NCBI GenBank assembly: GCA_030490835.1 | Contig: CM059971.1 | Coordinates: forward strand, 102,738,095 to 102,802,094 | DNA length: 64,000 nucleotides | From: Annona cherimola | Taxonomy: Eukaryota; Streptophyta; Magnoliopsida; Magnoliales; Annonaceae | Direction: 5' to 3' | Part shown: positions 1 to 10,276 of the stretch, piece by piece | Layout: each line of letters starts with the position of its first letter | Numbering within the stretch: position 1 is the stretch's first letter | Position numbers and translations under genes: made by a program | The notes under the pieces: model-generated | The model's database searches: none | Seen by the model: the letters and a program-made list of their open reading frames with translations, nothing else | What the model was told of the DNA's origin: nothing

Positions 1-334
1 ATAAGGCCTGTTTGTGCAGAGGAGAAAAGGGATGAGAAATAGGGAATGTAATAGATGTGAAAAGAATTACCGAATGATCATTACCGACCGGTCATTTCAG
101 ACCGGTCAAAAAATATATTTTTTTGTTTTTTTGGAAAGAAAATAACTTAAATATTCCTGTATTTAAAAATCCAAAATAAATATATATACGTATTCAAAAA
201 TGGTAAAACTTGATTTATAAATTAAATATAACTAGATTAACATGTTTATAAAAATATTTTTCAAAAAATTGAAACAAGTAAAAATAGAAAGATAGTTGTG
301 AGAAAAAATATAAAAGCAAAATAAAAAAATAGTT
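1..334. other. AT-rich non-coding DNA with part of a foldback MITE
   Basis: No coding signal. The palindrome GACCGGTC occurs twice near 85-108. About 165-250 resembles the right half of the foldback family seen complete at 5651-6025 and 14958-15274: the strings for 'aaaacttgatttata' and 'ttaaatata..tagattaaca' are shared. It is probably a degraded half element. Confidence 0.5.
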
Positions 335-662
335 ATGCCCACCCGAGTGCAAATATTCATTTATTATTTTTTTAAAAATTTTACACAACTATTAATTTAA
401 ATGTATTTAACATGTATATCAATTTTTACTATTTTTAGATATTTTTGAAAAAAATTTAAAATTTTTTTTAAAATTTTTAAAAATCAACAACATTTTTTTA
501 GTAATTTACTAAAAATGACATTAATTTTAAAAAATTCGAAAAAAATCCAAAAATCTCTAAAAATGATAAAAATTAATACACGTGTAAATATACTTATATT
601 AACACTTTTTATGAAAAGTATTTAAAAAAATAAAAATGAGTAAAATGCACCCGGATGCACCA
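335..662. mobile_element. Foldback MITE, family 1, copy a
   Basis: The left arm begins near 'cacccgagtgcaaat' and the right arm ends in 'atgcacccggatgca', its inverted complement. The two arms are inverted copies over nearly the whole length, so the element can fold into one long hairpin. It has no coding capacity. Related copies lie at 1041-1354, 3312-3620 and, as a half, at 4556-4780. The transposase family that moves it cannot be read from the sequence. Confidence 0.7.
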
Positions 663-1040
663 AGCCTAAATGCACCTGCGTGCAACAAATCATAGCTCAT
701 CATATTACATCATTTCTTCCAATTAAAAAACTTTTACCCACAAAATTTTCATTGAAAGTTTTATCACTTCCTAAATACAAACTAGACATAAAAAAGTGTT
801 CCACAGAAATGGGCCCATTTAAAATATTATTACGTAATAAATGACACATTCTAATGCATATATATAAATGGATTCTACTATGTTCCATTTCCTTTACATC
901 TTACCAAACGATTTAATAATATGGAACCTACTGACCCAAATGGATTACAAAAGTTCACAAATTGTTGATCATGTTGTGTCATGGCAAGAAATGCTTGCTA
1001 ATACAGTTGCCTGCTGGTGTTAAAGAAGGGACATTATTCA

Positions 1041-1354
1041 ATGCACTCGGGTATATTTAACTATTATTTATTTTTTTGTTTTGAAAATTCTTTAACAACT
1101 GTTAATCTAAGTGTATTTAACATATGTATTAATTTTTACTAATTTTGAAGATTTTAAGATTTTTTAAAATTTTTAAAAATCAGTGATATTTTTAATAATT
1201 TAGAATTACTAAAATGCCATTAATTTTTTAAAATTCAAAAAAATCGAAAAATCTTCAAAAATGATAAAAATCGATATACATCTTAAATACACTTAGATTA
1301 ACAGTTATATAAAAAATTTAAATAAATAAAAATAAATATTTGCCCCCGGTGCAT
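1041..1354. mobile_element. Foldback MITE, family 1, copy b
   Basis: It has the same inverted arms as the copy at 335-662, with termini 'atgcactcggg' on the left and 'cccccggtgcat' on the right. The internal block 'taatctaagtgtatttaac' on the left is mirrored by 'aaatacacttagattaac' on the right. It is non-coding. Confidence 0.7.
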
Positions 1355-2766
1355 CAAAGCTAAGCACCGTAAAAGGGATGACTAGGAACATGAGGACAGT
1401 CCTAATCCCCTAATCCCAAGCAAATAATAAAGCGATGAAAGAGAGCTGCAGACCTGAAATTAACCAGAAATTCGTCCTCTGCCTCTGATATTTGTCATCA
1501 GCTCAGCCTCTCTGCAGAACACAGAGAACAAAGCAAATGTGAATTTTAGCGTCCCGCTAGAATGATGAAAAGTGGAAAATATTCCATTTGATTTCGAACA
1601 TTTTCGTAAAGCAGAAAAAACTGCAACAATATCCGCATCGTTATCAACCTACTGAATGATTTCCAGATCAACGCATGGCGCTCATGATGATTACCCTCAG
1701 CATACATGGCTGAAAATCTAAATTTTAGTATTTTTTTACGACATTTTTCGACACAAAATATGCTTTACAAGCGACGATTAGAACTAGCTTCCGTTGTCCA
1801 AAATTATAAAATCAAAGAAATGCATCTCTAACAATGATATCGATGCGAAAAACAAATGATACCCAATTTAAAAGACTTCCCGATAGCAATTTCATTCCTT
1901 CAAATTAGGAACTGACAGCGCCTGCTAGATCTCTGCCGAATTTCGGCCCTCAATCTTCGCCCGGATACCGGTTGAATCTCAGCCATAAGTTTTTTCTCTT
2001 TCTTTGATTTCTCTTCGTCAGATCCACCGGGTGAAAAAATCGGAAGAGAAAAAGGCAAATGAAAGTCAAACACAACTACCGAAAAACATCGAATCTGGAT
2101 TTGGTTTTGCCCACAGGAGATCCGATGAATTGAGTCTCCTCCCGTCGCTACTCACTGCTTAATTTCCGCGGAGGATATGGATCGTGGAACCGGAGGGTGG
2201 GACTCGTGCACTTCCTATAAAGCAAAAAGCGACGGGAGGAGACTTATCTGAATTTCTGAACAACACAATTTTCTTTAAATGCATATATATATATATATAT
2301 ATTATTTGATAATTTCCAGCATCGAGCACGCATATCGGGATTTCTGAACGGCTTCGAGGAAGCCATCACTACCAAAACAAAACCTCCAATGCAACTAGAA
2401 TTCGCAGCACTGACCTGAATCTCCAATGGAATTGATGGCGTTTGGAGTTTCAGAGATTCGATATAAACGAATTCAAAGGAAAAACAACAAACCTGGAGCC
2501 TGCTTCTTCCCTTTCTGTAGGTTGCGTGCTGGGTTGTCTAGTAACCTACTTCTAACGGCGATTTTTCCTTCTGTAAGAAAATTAAAAAATCTAGAGATCC
2601 ACGTTCTTATAGCTGAGCGAGAGCGCGGACAATAGGGTCGAGCGGACGTCACGGAAAAGACTGACGGCATGTGACTGGCCGCGATGGTTCTGGACTTCTG
2701 GTAGTCAAAAGCGGCAGGGGGCAGAGGCCAGCGAGAATGAGGAGACCTTTTGGAATACGTACGTTC
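1355..2766. other. GC-richer, gene-like but unresolved stretch
   Basis: This is clearly less AT-rich than its surroundings. On the - strand, about 1905-2100 is open for roughly 60 codons with a lysine/glutamate-rich run (GGSDEEKSKKEKK) but no clear ATG, and I could not connect it to other exons. It could be the first exon or 5' UTR of a lost gene, a promoter region, or a gene fragment. A TA dinucleotide run lies at about 2283-2300. No product is proposed. Confidence 0.3.
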
Positions 2767-3175
2767 AGGATTTTTTTGCATTTTAGTCACTTTAGCTTAG
2801 CGTATTTGCTTTCTAGCCCATGAGTTTCACATATTTACATTTTAGACTTTATAAGTTTGCCCTATTTGTATTTTAATCTCTACCCTTAAAACTCTGCCGT
2901 TAACTGCATATATGAGTCAACTTATGAGCATAAGTCGACTCTTATTCTCATGTTCTCGGGTTGACTTAGGAGCATAAGCCAACTCATATATTATATGCAG
3001 TTAATCGCAAGGTTATTTAACTCATGAATCAACTCTATCTAGTTAATGACAAGGTTTTAATGATAGAGACTAAAATACAAATAGGGCAAATTTACAATTT
3101 AAGAAGCAAATATATGAAACTCGTGAGGTAAAAAGTAAATACACTAAGTTAAATGGACCAAAATGCAAAAAACCT
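2767..3175. mobile_element. Foldback element with ~110-bp inverted repeats
   Basis: The left arm from 'aggattttttgcattttag' is mirrored by the right arm ending 'ccaaaatgcaaaaaacct'. Similarity runs about 110 bp inward on both sides, including 'gccctatttgtattttaat' against 'aaaatacaaatagggc'. The flanks both carry 'gagaatgaggagac' (about 2736 and 3191), which suggests a duplication around the insertion. Long TIRs without coding sequence resemble Mutator-type non-autonomous elements, but the target duplication is not clean enough to decide. Confidence 0.6.
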
Positions 3176-3311
3176 ACACGTACGATTGGAGAATGAGGAG
3201 ACTACTCCAACATCTGGATTTTGCTGATTTACGGTCTTGATCTCTTGCCAGTGGATCTGTTTGTGGCTGAGGTGTAAAACATGTCGTCCATGGAAAGGGC
3301 CCCTGATCTAT

Positions 3312-3620
3312 GCTCCGGGCGCATATATCTATTTTTTTTTATTTTTTTTCAAAATTTTTTCATGAACTTGTTAACCTAAGTGAATTTAATGTAAGTGAAT
3401 TTAATGTATGAATTAATTTTTACCATTTTTGGAAATTTTTAGATATTTATTTCGGATTTTTAGAAATCAATAGTCACTAATTTTCAAAAATAAAAAATAA
3501 ATATCTAAAATACTTTAAAAATAGTAAAAATTTATACACATATTAAATACATATAGATTAATACTGTTGTAAAAATTTTTTTTAAAAAAAACAGGTATTT
3601 GCGCATGCAGCACCCGTGAA
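3312..3620. mobile_element. Foldback MITE, family 1, copy c
   Basis: The ends 'atgctccgggcgcat' and 'gcgcatgcagcacccg' are inverted copies, and the interior has the family pattern 'gttaacctaagtgaattta' against 'aaatacatatagattaa'. The left arm holds a short internal duplication of 'aagtgaatttaatgta'. Confidence 0.65.
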
Positions 3621-3920
3621 AAGTGTTGCGCCCCTCTAGATTTGAGACGATGCGGGCCTATGCTTTTACGCGGCAGACTGGCTTAAATGGTTCCATCAAT
3701 CTAGAATGTGCTCCGACTTCGGATTTCAAGTTTTCGATTCAGAATGCGTAACTTTTGTTGTTTTACTTTTACATCTTATAGACCAAGAAAATTCCCATTC
3801 TTTTATAACGACTTCATGCGGACTCATTTGTATCATTTTACATAATTTATTACAGCTATTACATTTAAAATATTATATTCAATGAAAAATATACAAATTT
3901 GATTTAAAAATATATATATG

Positions 3921-4496
3921 ATGGCCATTAAATTAGTATAGTTATAAAGTAAATATAAACCCATTAAAAGTCTTATCTTATGTGTTGCTCATAAAAAATT
4001 TTAGTCATTAAAATGATTTTAATTGTTATAATACATGATAGCCATTAAATTAGTGTAGTTATAAAGTAAATATAAACCCATTAAAAGTCTTATCTTATGT
4101 GTTGCTCATAAAAAATTTTGGTCATTGAAATGATTTTAAGTGTTATTATACATGATAGCCATTAAATTAGTATAGTTATAAAGTAAATATAAACCCATTA
4201 AAAGTCTTATCTTATGTGTTGCTCGTAAAAAATTTTGGTCATTGAAATGATTTTAAGTGTTATTATACATGATAGCCATTAAATTAGTATAGTTATAAAG
4301 TAAATATAAACCCATTAAAAGTCTTATATTATATGTTGCTCATAAAAAATTTTGGTCATTAAAATGATTTTAAGTGTTATTATACATGATAGCCATTAAA
4401 TTAGTATAATTACAAAGTAAATATAAACACATAAAAAGTCTTATCTTATATGTTGCTCATAAAAAATTTTAGTCATTAAAATGATTTTAAGTGTTA
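3921..4496. repeat. Tandem array, 117-bp unit, about 5 copies
   Basis: The motif 'at(a/g)gccattaaattagt' recurs at 3921, 4038, 4155, 4272 and 4389, exactly 117 bp apart each time. Units share 'aaatataaacccattaaaag' and 'tgttgctcataaaaaattt' with only scattered substitutions, and no indel breaks the period. No ORF runs through the unit. It looks like a young minisatellite; no function is visible. Confidence 0.9.
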
Positions 4497-4555
4497 ATAA
4501 CAAATAAAGTTGATGAAACGGATATCCTGTAGTAATTTTAAGTAAGGGGCCTCAT

Positions 4556-4780
4556 CTAGTGCACCTGGGTGCAAAATTTTATTTTATCGTTATTTTTTTG
4601 AAATTTTTTTATACAATTGTTAATCTGAGTGTATTCAACATGTATATCAAATTTTATCATTTTTGGAGATTTGTAGATTTTTTTGAATATTTCAAAAGTA
4701 ATGGCATTTTCGTAATTATGATGTTTAAAAATATCAAATATATATATATATATATATATATATTCAAAAAAGACAACTTA
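4556..4780. mobile_element. Half of a foldback MITE (family 1) ending in (TA)n
   Basis: The left terminus 'gtgcacctgggtgcaaaatttt' (read as two adjoining parts) and the block 'gttaatctgagtgtattcaac' match family 1. The mirrored right arm is missing and is replaced by a TA dinucleotide run at about 4738-4764. Confidence 0.55.
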
Positions 4781-5011
4781 TACTATTGAATTAATCTTTG
4801 AAAATGAACAAACCAAATAAGACTTGGACCGATCCCTGACATTGACAATAAGACATAAAACCAAAAAACACGGACCGGAACAATTAACAAACAAAACTAT
4901 TATCCATTATAATCGCCTAGATGTGAACAGGACCGAGTGATATTGCATAGGGTGTGTGTGAGATTCCGGTTTTGCAGGTTGATGGCAGTGTTTTCTTCTT
5001 ATAATGCAAAG

Positions 5012-5287
5012 TTTATCATATAAAATGTATTTGTGTACAACCAAAATTTTTTAATTTAAAATTTTCATTCTTTATAACTATCTCACTTTTTATTTATTTC
5101 TTTACATCTTCCTGCTCAACTATTTTTTAATTATTTTTATACATCTATCCGCACAACTAACTTATTTATTTTGATTTTATTATTTTTACTCCTTCTTATC
5201 ACCCTTGTCATATTATATTATTTTTCATTTTAAAAACTTTTACATTAAAAATTTTTCATCAAAAATTATCATCTCCCAAACACACCT
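5012..5287. mobile_element. 280-bp MITE, family 3
   Basis: The right end 'cccaaacacacct' and the interior order 'aactatctcac..tttctttacatctt..cacaactaacttattta' are shared with the copies at 7963, 17754, 27573, 38345, 53615, 55760, 58945, 59225, 61800 and 63702. The family is non-coding and AT-rich. Its ends (gggtgtgtttggga read outward-in) recall PIF/Harbinger-type MITEs, which is inference from terminal sequence only. Confidence 0.65.
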
Positions 5288-5650
5288 ATAATTAAAAAAT
5301 ATATAATTGTGTAGATGGCTGTTGCATATATCCAGCTTATTGCTAACAATAGCAACAGTACCCTAGAAATGACGTTGATTTTAACTACACACGGAATCTT
5401 AGAGCCAACTGATGACGATTTGTTACTTGTTGGAGAAAATGCATGCCTGGTAGGCGTTATCAACGAAAAAGCAAGGGTGAAAAATTTACTATTTTCAAGG
5501 ATTAAGGTGGAAAGTCATGCATAAAAGAAGAGGAGAATGCTCACGAAGACCACTCATTAATCTTTCTTTCACCTGGGCTGCTTTGCTCAGGCCTCACCAG
5601 TCACAGTGACTCACTCAAAACCTTGACAGATTTGTAGATGAGGAGTTTTC

Positions 5651-6025
5651 GATTTAGCCTCGACTAAGTAAATATCTCACCTAGTTTATCTTAAAAAACT
5701 TATTTACAACAACTTTTTTTTTCTTCGTGTACTTGTTTATCTAAGTGTATTTAACATACAGACCAAGTTTTACCATTTTTGAATATGTTTATCTATTTTG
5801 TTGATATTTTTTAAACATATATGTGTATATATGTATTTAAAATATTTCTATTTTTAAAAATCTAAAAAAATATATACACAGATAAAAAAATAGTAAAACT
5901 TGATTTATATATTAAATACACTTAGATAAACAAGTGTATAAAGAAAAAAAACAAAGAAGGTTATTTTAAATAGAATTTCGAGATGAGCTAAGTAAGACAC
6001 TTACTTAACCCGGACGAACAGGATC
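5651..6025. mobile_element. Foldback MITE, family 2, copy a
   Basis: The left arm 'gactaagtaaatatctcacc' pairs with the right arm 'gagctaagtaagacacttac', and 'tgtttatctaagtgtattta' is mirrored by 'taaatacacttagataaaca'. The right end finishes in 'gaacaggatc'. The sister copy is 14958-15274. Confidence 0.65.
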
Positions 6026-6894
6026 ATTCCTCTTTGTAAATTAGTTTTGGTTTCCGATTTAAAAACCAGCATTGATGAAAGGGCAAAAAAGCACGAGCAG
6101 AAGCTGGAAGAGCCAAAAAAAAAAAAAAAATGCACCACGAGTCAAATTAGTAAAAAAGGAATACAGCTAAAAACGCAGGAACCATTGATTGATTTCGTTT
6201 TCTCAAATCCAATGCACTCAATCTATTTAGAATAATCTATTTAATAGAGAAATCAAGTTCCGTCTAAGTAAAAGATGTTCATATTTCCATCTAGAAAACT
6301 TATAAAATTAATATAATAAAATTATTTGATTTATATATCAATTGCAAAGTTATATATTAAACATCCAAATTATTTTAAACGTCCTTTATATAGAGAAATA
6401 ATTTCATAAGATATCATATATTCTAATGTATTTTTGAATGTATCTAGGTGTTTTTATTAATTTAATCTTATTATACATATTTTTAAGCGGACGCAGTCCA
6501 CCTAAAATCTGATGAAAATGATTTTTGATACTATACTAACAAATTAACTATGTTAAACCACGCGATAAGTTGGATTCTAATTTATCATAAAGTTGACCCC
6601 AACATCTTGGTTTAAGCCATTCGAGTATTTCCTAAAAAAATAAAAATGGAAATTTGACCATGTGCCAAGTTCTAAAAAATAATCATTAAAAGAATCGACA
6701 TGTTACGTCCACTGCAGAATTCCCTGTCATTTAATTATAACAAGCTGGCGTGGGGGAACTTCATGACGAGTCTCGCTGGACGCTTATCTATAAAATACTT
6801 TGGTTAGTCGCGACTCACGAGATGGGTTGGTAAATGGTAACCGTCGTCAGGGATGCAAACCGGTCAGATCGACACTGGCTCGACACGAATCTAC
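6026..6894. other. AT-rich intergenic DNA, no gene seen
   Basis: It includes a poly-A run near 6116-6130. The short open frame beginning 6047 is lysine-rich because of this homopolymer and is not credible as a gene. Confidence 0.5.
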
Positions 6895-7218
6895 GGGGAC
6901 GTTCGGTAAGGGGCGTGGGAAACGTGGGTGGGAAAATTGGAGTGTATGGATTTCAAAATATTTTATTAATTATCTAATTATTATATTATTGGTGTGCATG
7001 GATTTCAAAGCACTTTATTAATTATCTAATTATTATATTTTTTACTTTTGTTTCTGTATTTTAATTATTTTTCTTATCAATTATCTTTCAACAAACCTAT
7101 TTATTCTAATTTTACTCATATCATTTCATATTAATCTTACAAATTTTAAAATATTCAATTTTCTACTCCCATTAGATATCATATTTCCTACAATTTTCAT
7201 TTTTCCAAACATCTCTCC
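6895..7218. mobile_element. MITE, family 4, with a hAT element at its right end
   Basis: The left end 'ggggacgttcggtaagg' and the right end 'ccaaacatctctcc' are imperfect inverted copies. Related elements are at 19256-19514 and 61086-61334. An internal stretch near 6940-7040 is duplicated ('gtgtatggatttcaaa' / 'gtgcatggatttcaaa'). The hAT-like element at 7219 begins immediately at its end, so the hAT inserted into or beside this MITE. Confidence 0.6.
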
Positions 7219-8356
7219 TAGGGGTGCAACTTGGGCTCATGAAACTCGGGTTCACCTCAACCCTAACTCTAACCCTATTTGTAAAACTTCAACCCTAACC
7301 CTAACCCTATTTGTAAACCTTAACTTTAACCCTATTTTTGAAATTCAGGCTCGGGTTGAGTTTCGGATTGACATATTCTATTAATATGTCTTTGTTACTC
7401 ATCTTATATATAATTTTTTATCACAAATCTAAAATATAAAAAAGTTTTAAAAACAATTTATTGTATGAAATTAAGAAAAATTCAAATACCGCTTAAGAGT
7501 AGAAAGAAATAAACTTGTTTTGAGCATTCTCTTTGTTTCAAGTAGAATATGGATTATGTGTAAACGTTGTAAATAAAATTGTATTATTAATCATTAATTG
7601 TATTTTTTTACTCTATTGTTTTAAGCTTATTTTACAACTATAATTTTAAAGTTCTCATAAATTTTCCTGTTGGAAAAAAAGATCTCAAAAAAATTTAATA
7701 TTTAGTATCACAGGATTTCGTTGGTCAAAAGGCTTCAGTAGAAAAGGCGTGCAGAGTAATTTTTTTAAAAAAAACTGTTGGCCCTGTATCGTAATGTAAA
7801 TTGGGAATAAGTATTTTGTTGAAATCACTTAAGATGTTAGATTGTCTCGGCGATGAGCTGTCCATGCCTGCCATGTCGTACTCCTGTTGTCCATCATCCA
7901 TCCATGAGTAATATGTTATCATTATAATATAAATTATATATTTTATATAAATTATATATTTTGGGTGTGTTTGGGAAGTTGTAAAACTTTTGATGAAAAG
8001 TTTTTTAAAACTTGTCAAATTAGTAGAAAATGATGTGATGTTGTAGGGGTAATGATGAGGAGTAAAGAGAATAAATTTAAAATAAATAGGTTAGTTGTAT
8101 TGGTAGTTGTGTAGAAATGATTGAAAAATAGGGTTGTTGTATAGAAAAATGTGTAAAAAATAATTTAAAAAATAATAATTATGAAAAGTGACAAGTTTTA
8201 GATTGAAAAGTTTTAACTTGACAACTTTTCTAAATTGCCCAACAGACCCTTTATATAAATGCAAATTCAGGTTGAAAAGTTCAGAGTTTCAACACTGTAT
8301 TTTTTCGGGTTCGGCGGGCCGGGTTCGGGCTGAACCCGGCCCAAGTTGCACCCCTA
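7219..8356. mobile_element. Non-autonomous hAT-like element with perfect 8-bp TSD
   Basis: The termini are inverted copies: 'taggggtgcaacttgggc' at 7219 and its complement ending at 8356. It is flanked by identical 8-bp repeats 'atctctcc' (7211-7218 and 8357-8364). An 8-bp target duplication with TAGGGGTG-type ends is the hAT hallmark. No transposase frame is present. The subterminal DNA is rich in 'aaccc/gggtt' motifs. A family-3 MITE (7963-8249) sits inside it. Confidence 0.85.
7963..8249. mobile_element. 280-bp MITE, family 3, nested in the hAT element
   Basis: The start 'gggtgtgtttgggaagtt' and the end 'gcccaacagaccc' are imperfect inverted ends. The interior 'aaaataggttagttgta' and 'gtgtagaaatgattgaaaa' is the family-3 signature, here in reverse orientation relative to 5012. 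It must be younger than the host hAT element. Confidence 0.7.
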
Positions 8357-8364
8357 ATCTCTCC

Positions 8365-9526
8365 TATATATTCCGAAATCTTTTGCCCAGCCATATATAT
8401 GTACATTATGGGTCAGGATAAGGTTAACCTAACTCCAACTTAGTTTTTAAAATATGGGTCAAACTCGGGATTTCATGTCAGATATTGGGTTGACAATTCA
8501 GATTGGATTCGTTGGTTCAGTTTAAAATGTGTGAGATATCTTACGTCAATTCCAGACTAAGTCACACCCATTTAGAAAATAAATTTTAAAAGTCGTGAAA
8601 TTTTTCGAATTTTAACGGAAACAAATCAATCCATTTAATGTATAGAATAATTTTTAGAATTTTTTTTTGTATCTAAAGTATTTTCTTGCATTTTCTACTA
8701 TAATATTATGAAATTAATTTTTGAAATTTAACATGATTTTAAAAAAAATTTTGCTGTAACAAAATTAATCTATTTAACGTGAAAATATTTAAAAATATAA
8801 ATAACATCCCAAAGGTATTTTCTATTACAATATTGGAAATTAATTTTTAAATAATTGTCGTGTAAAATTTTAAACTAGGCTCAAAATTAATTTATTTAAT
8901 GAGAAAAATAGTTAAGTTTTATTTTCTAAAGTATTTTCTTGTAAACTTTATTTAGTTCAAATATAAATGAAAATGAATATTTTATTTTTACTATGAAAAT
9001 ATTTATTACATAGTATTAATGTTTTTTTTACAATGATCTTTACAATATTTGCAATGCAATAAACAGTCTCAAATATTAAATATATTTACCAATCGAAAAA
9101 TATTAAATTTATTTGTCATCTTCATCAATGGGGGCATTTTCATCGTTAAAAAAAACCCTACTAGAAGGGATAAACCTTCAAATTTGTGCAAATGTTATAA
9201 CATAATTTATAATTTTGTGAAATAAAAATATTTCTATAATTTTACCCAACCTATATAAGTACGTATGCAAACTTCTTTAAATTATGCACTTTTTTTTAAC
9301 GAAGGTTCGTGCGATGTAAATGGGCGACTCACAAAAATTTATCATTGCGATAATTGGATTCGTGGCTAATTGACATACTTCTAAAATTAACATAATGTAG
9401 ATATCATAAATTAATTTATTTATAAATTAAATAAACATTTAAAAAAAAAATTCAAAGCAACCAAGTCACTAGGATTGGTTCCATAGGGATGTTTTGTATC
9501 GAAAAAAAAATATATCTTGGTTTTCA
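8365..9526. other. AT-rich intergenic DNA, no gene seen
   Basis: It contains degraded 'gggtcaaactcggg' text near 8400-8520, reminiscent of hAT subterminal repeats, but no ends are recognisable. The rest is AT-rich with many stops in all frames. Confidence 0.4.
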
Positions 9527-9745
9527 CAAAGGGGGTGTATGGCAAAGAAAAAAAAAAATTCCAACTAAAATTTTTCAATCTCTGTAATTATCTTAATTTT
9601 AAATTATTTTTTCATATTCCTATAAAGTATTCTTGTTTTCAATCATTTCCACATAACTATTCCCAAAACTAACTTATTTATTTTAATTTTATTGGCTTTA
9701 ATCCTCATTGTTACTCATATCATATCACATCATTTTTATGAGAAC
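9527..9745. mobile_element. Truncated family-3 MITE
   Basis: It starts 'gggggtgtatggcaaag' and follows the family interior as far as 'catatcatatcacatcattt', then departs before the usual 'aaacacacc' end. It is therefore a 3'-truncated copy. Confidence 0.55.
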
Positions 9746-10276
9746 AAAGTGCTTGTAATTAAGAGCATTCTGATTACTAATTTAATTAAATTAACCAAAA
9801 CACATTAAAACTAACATTATGCGGAAGATAGCGTAGAATAATGGTAAGTTGGGTCAAATTCACAAAGATGCGATGACGTTATAAAATTATTTAGAATTTA
9901 CTTGCAACAAGAAAGTGCAATTAACAATAATTTAAATTAGATATAAACTAGGAAAGTAATTAAATGATTGCAAAAAATAAAATTAAACTATAAAAGCAGT
10001 AAATGAAAATGCATTAAATTTAATCTAAAATTACAAAGCAAGAAATAAAACATTCAATAAAGCAGTAAATCTAATCTAAAAATTAAAATTGCAAATTTAA
10101 GAACTACAAAATACCGAAAACAAATTACAAAGCAAAAAAGAAATTAAAATTACATTATCCAAAGTGAAGAGTAGATTAGAGTGTGGGGCACCTCTCTTGA
10201 GAGTTGGAAAACCGATGTGGGATTACTGCCCACTGCCTCTACCTTAGCAAATTGCCTTCAGTTGCCTCCCTGCACT
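9746..10276. other. Adenine-rich repeat-like DNA
   Basis: About 9830-10160 is almost free of G and reads as strings of 'aaattaaaattgcaa'. About 10180-10276 is more balanced and continues, after the hAT insertion, at 11724. No gene is seen. It may be part of a larger dispersed repeat, but no termini are visible. Confidence 0.35.

Noticed and set aside
2473..2790. 105-codon - strand frame as a gene
   Set aside because: Its start lies inside the foldback element and the sequence is Arg/Ser-rich without domain features.
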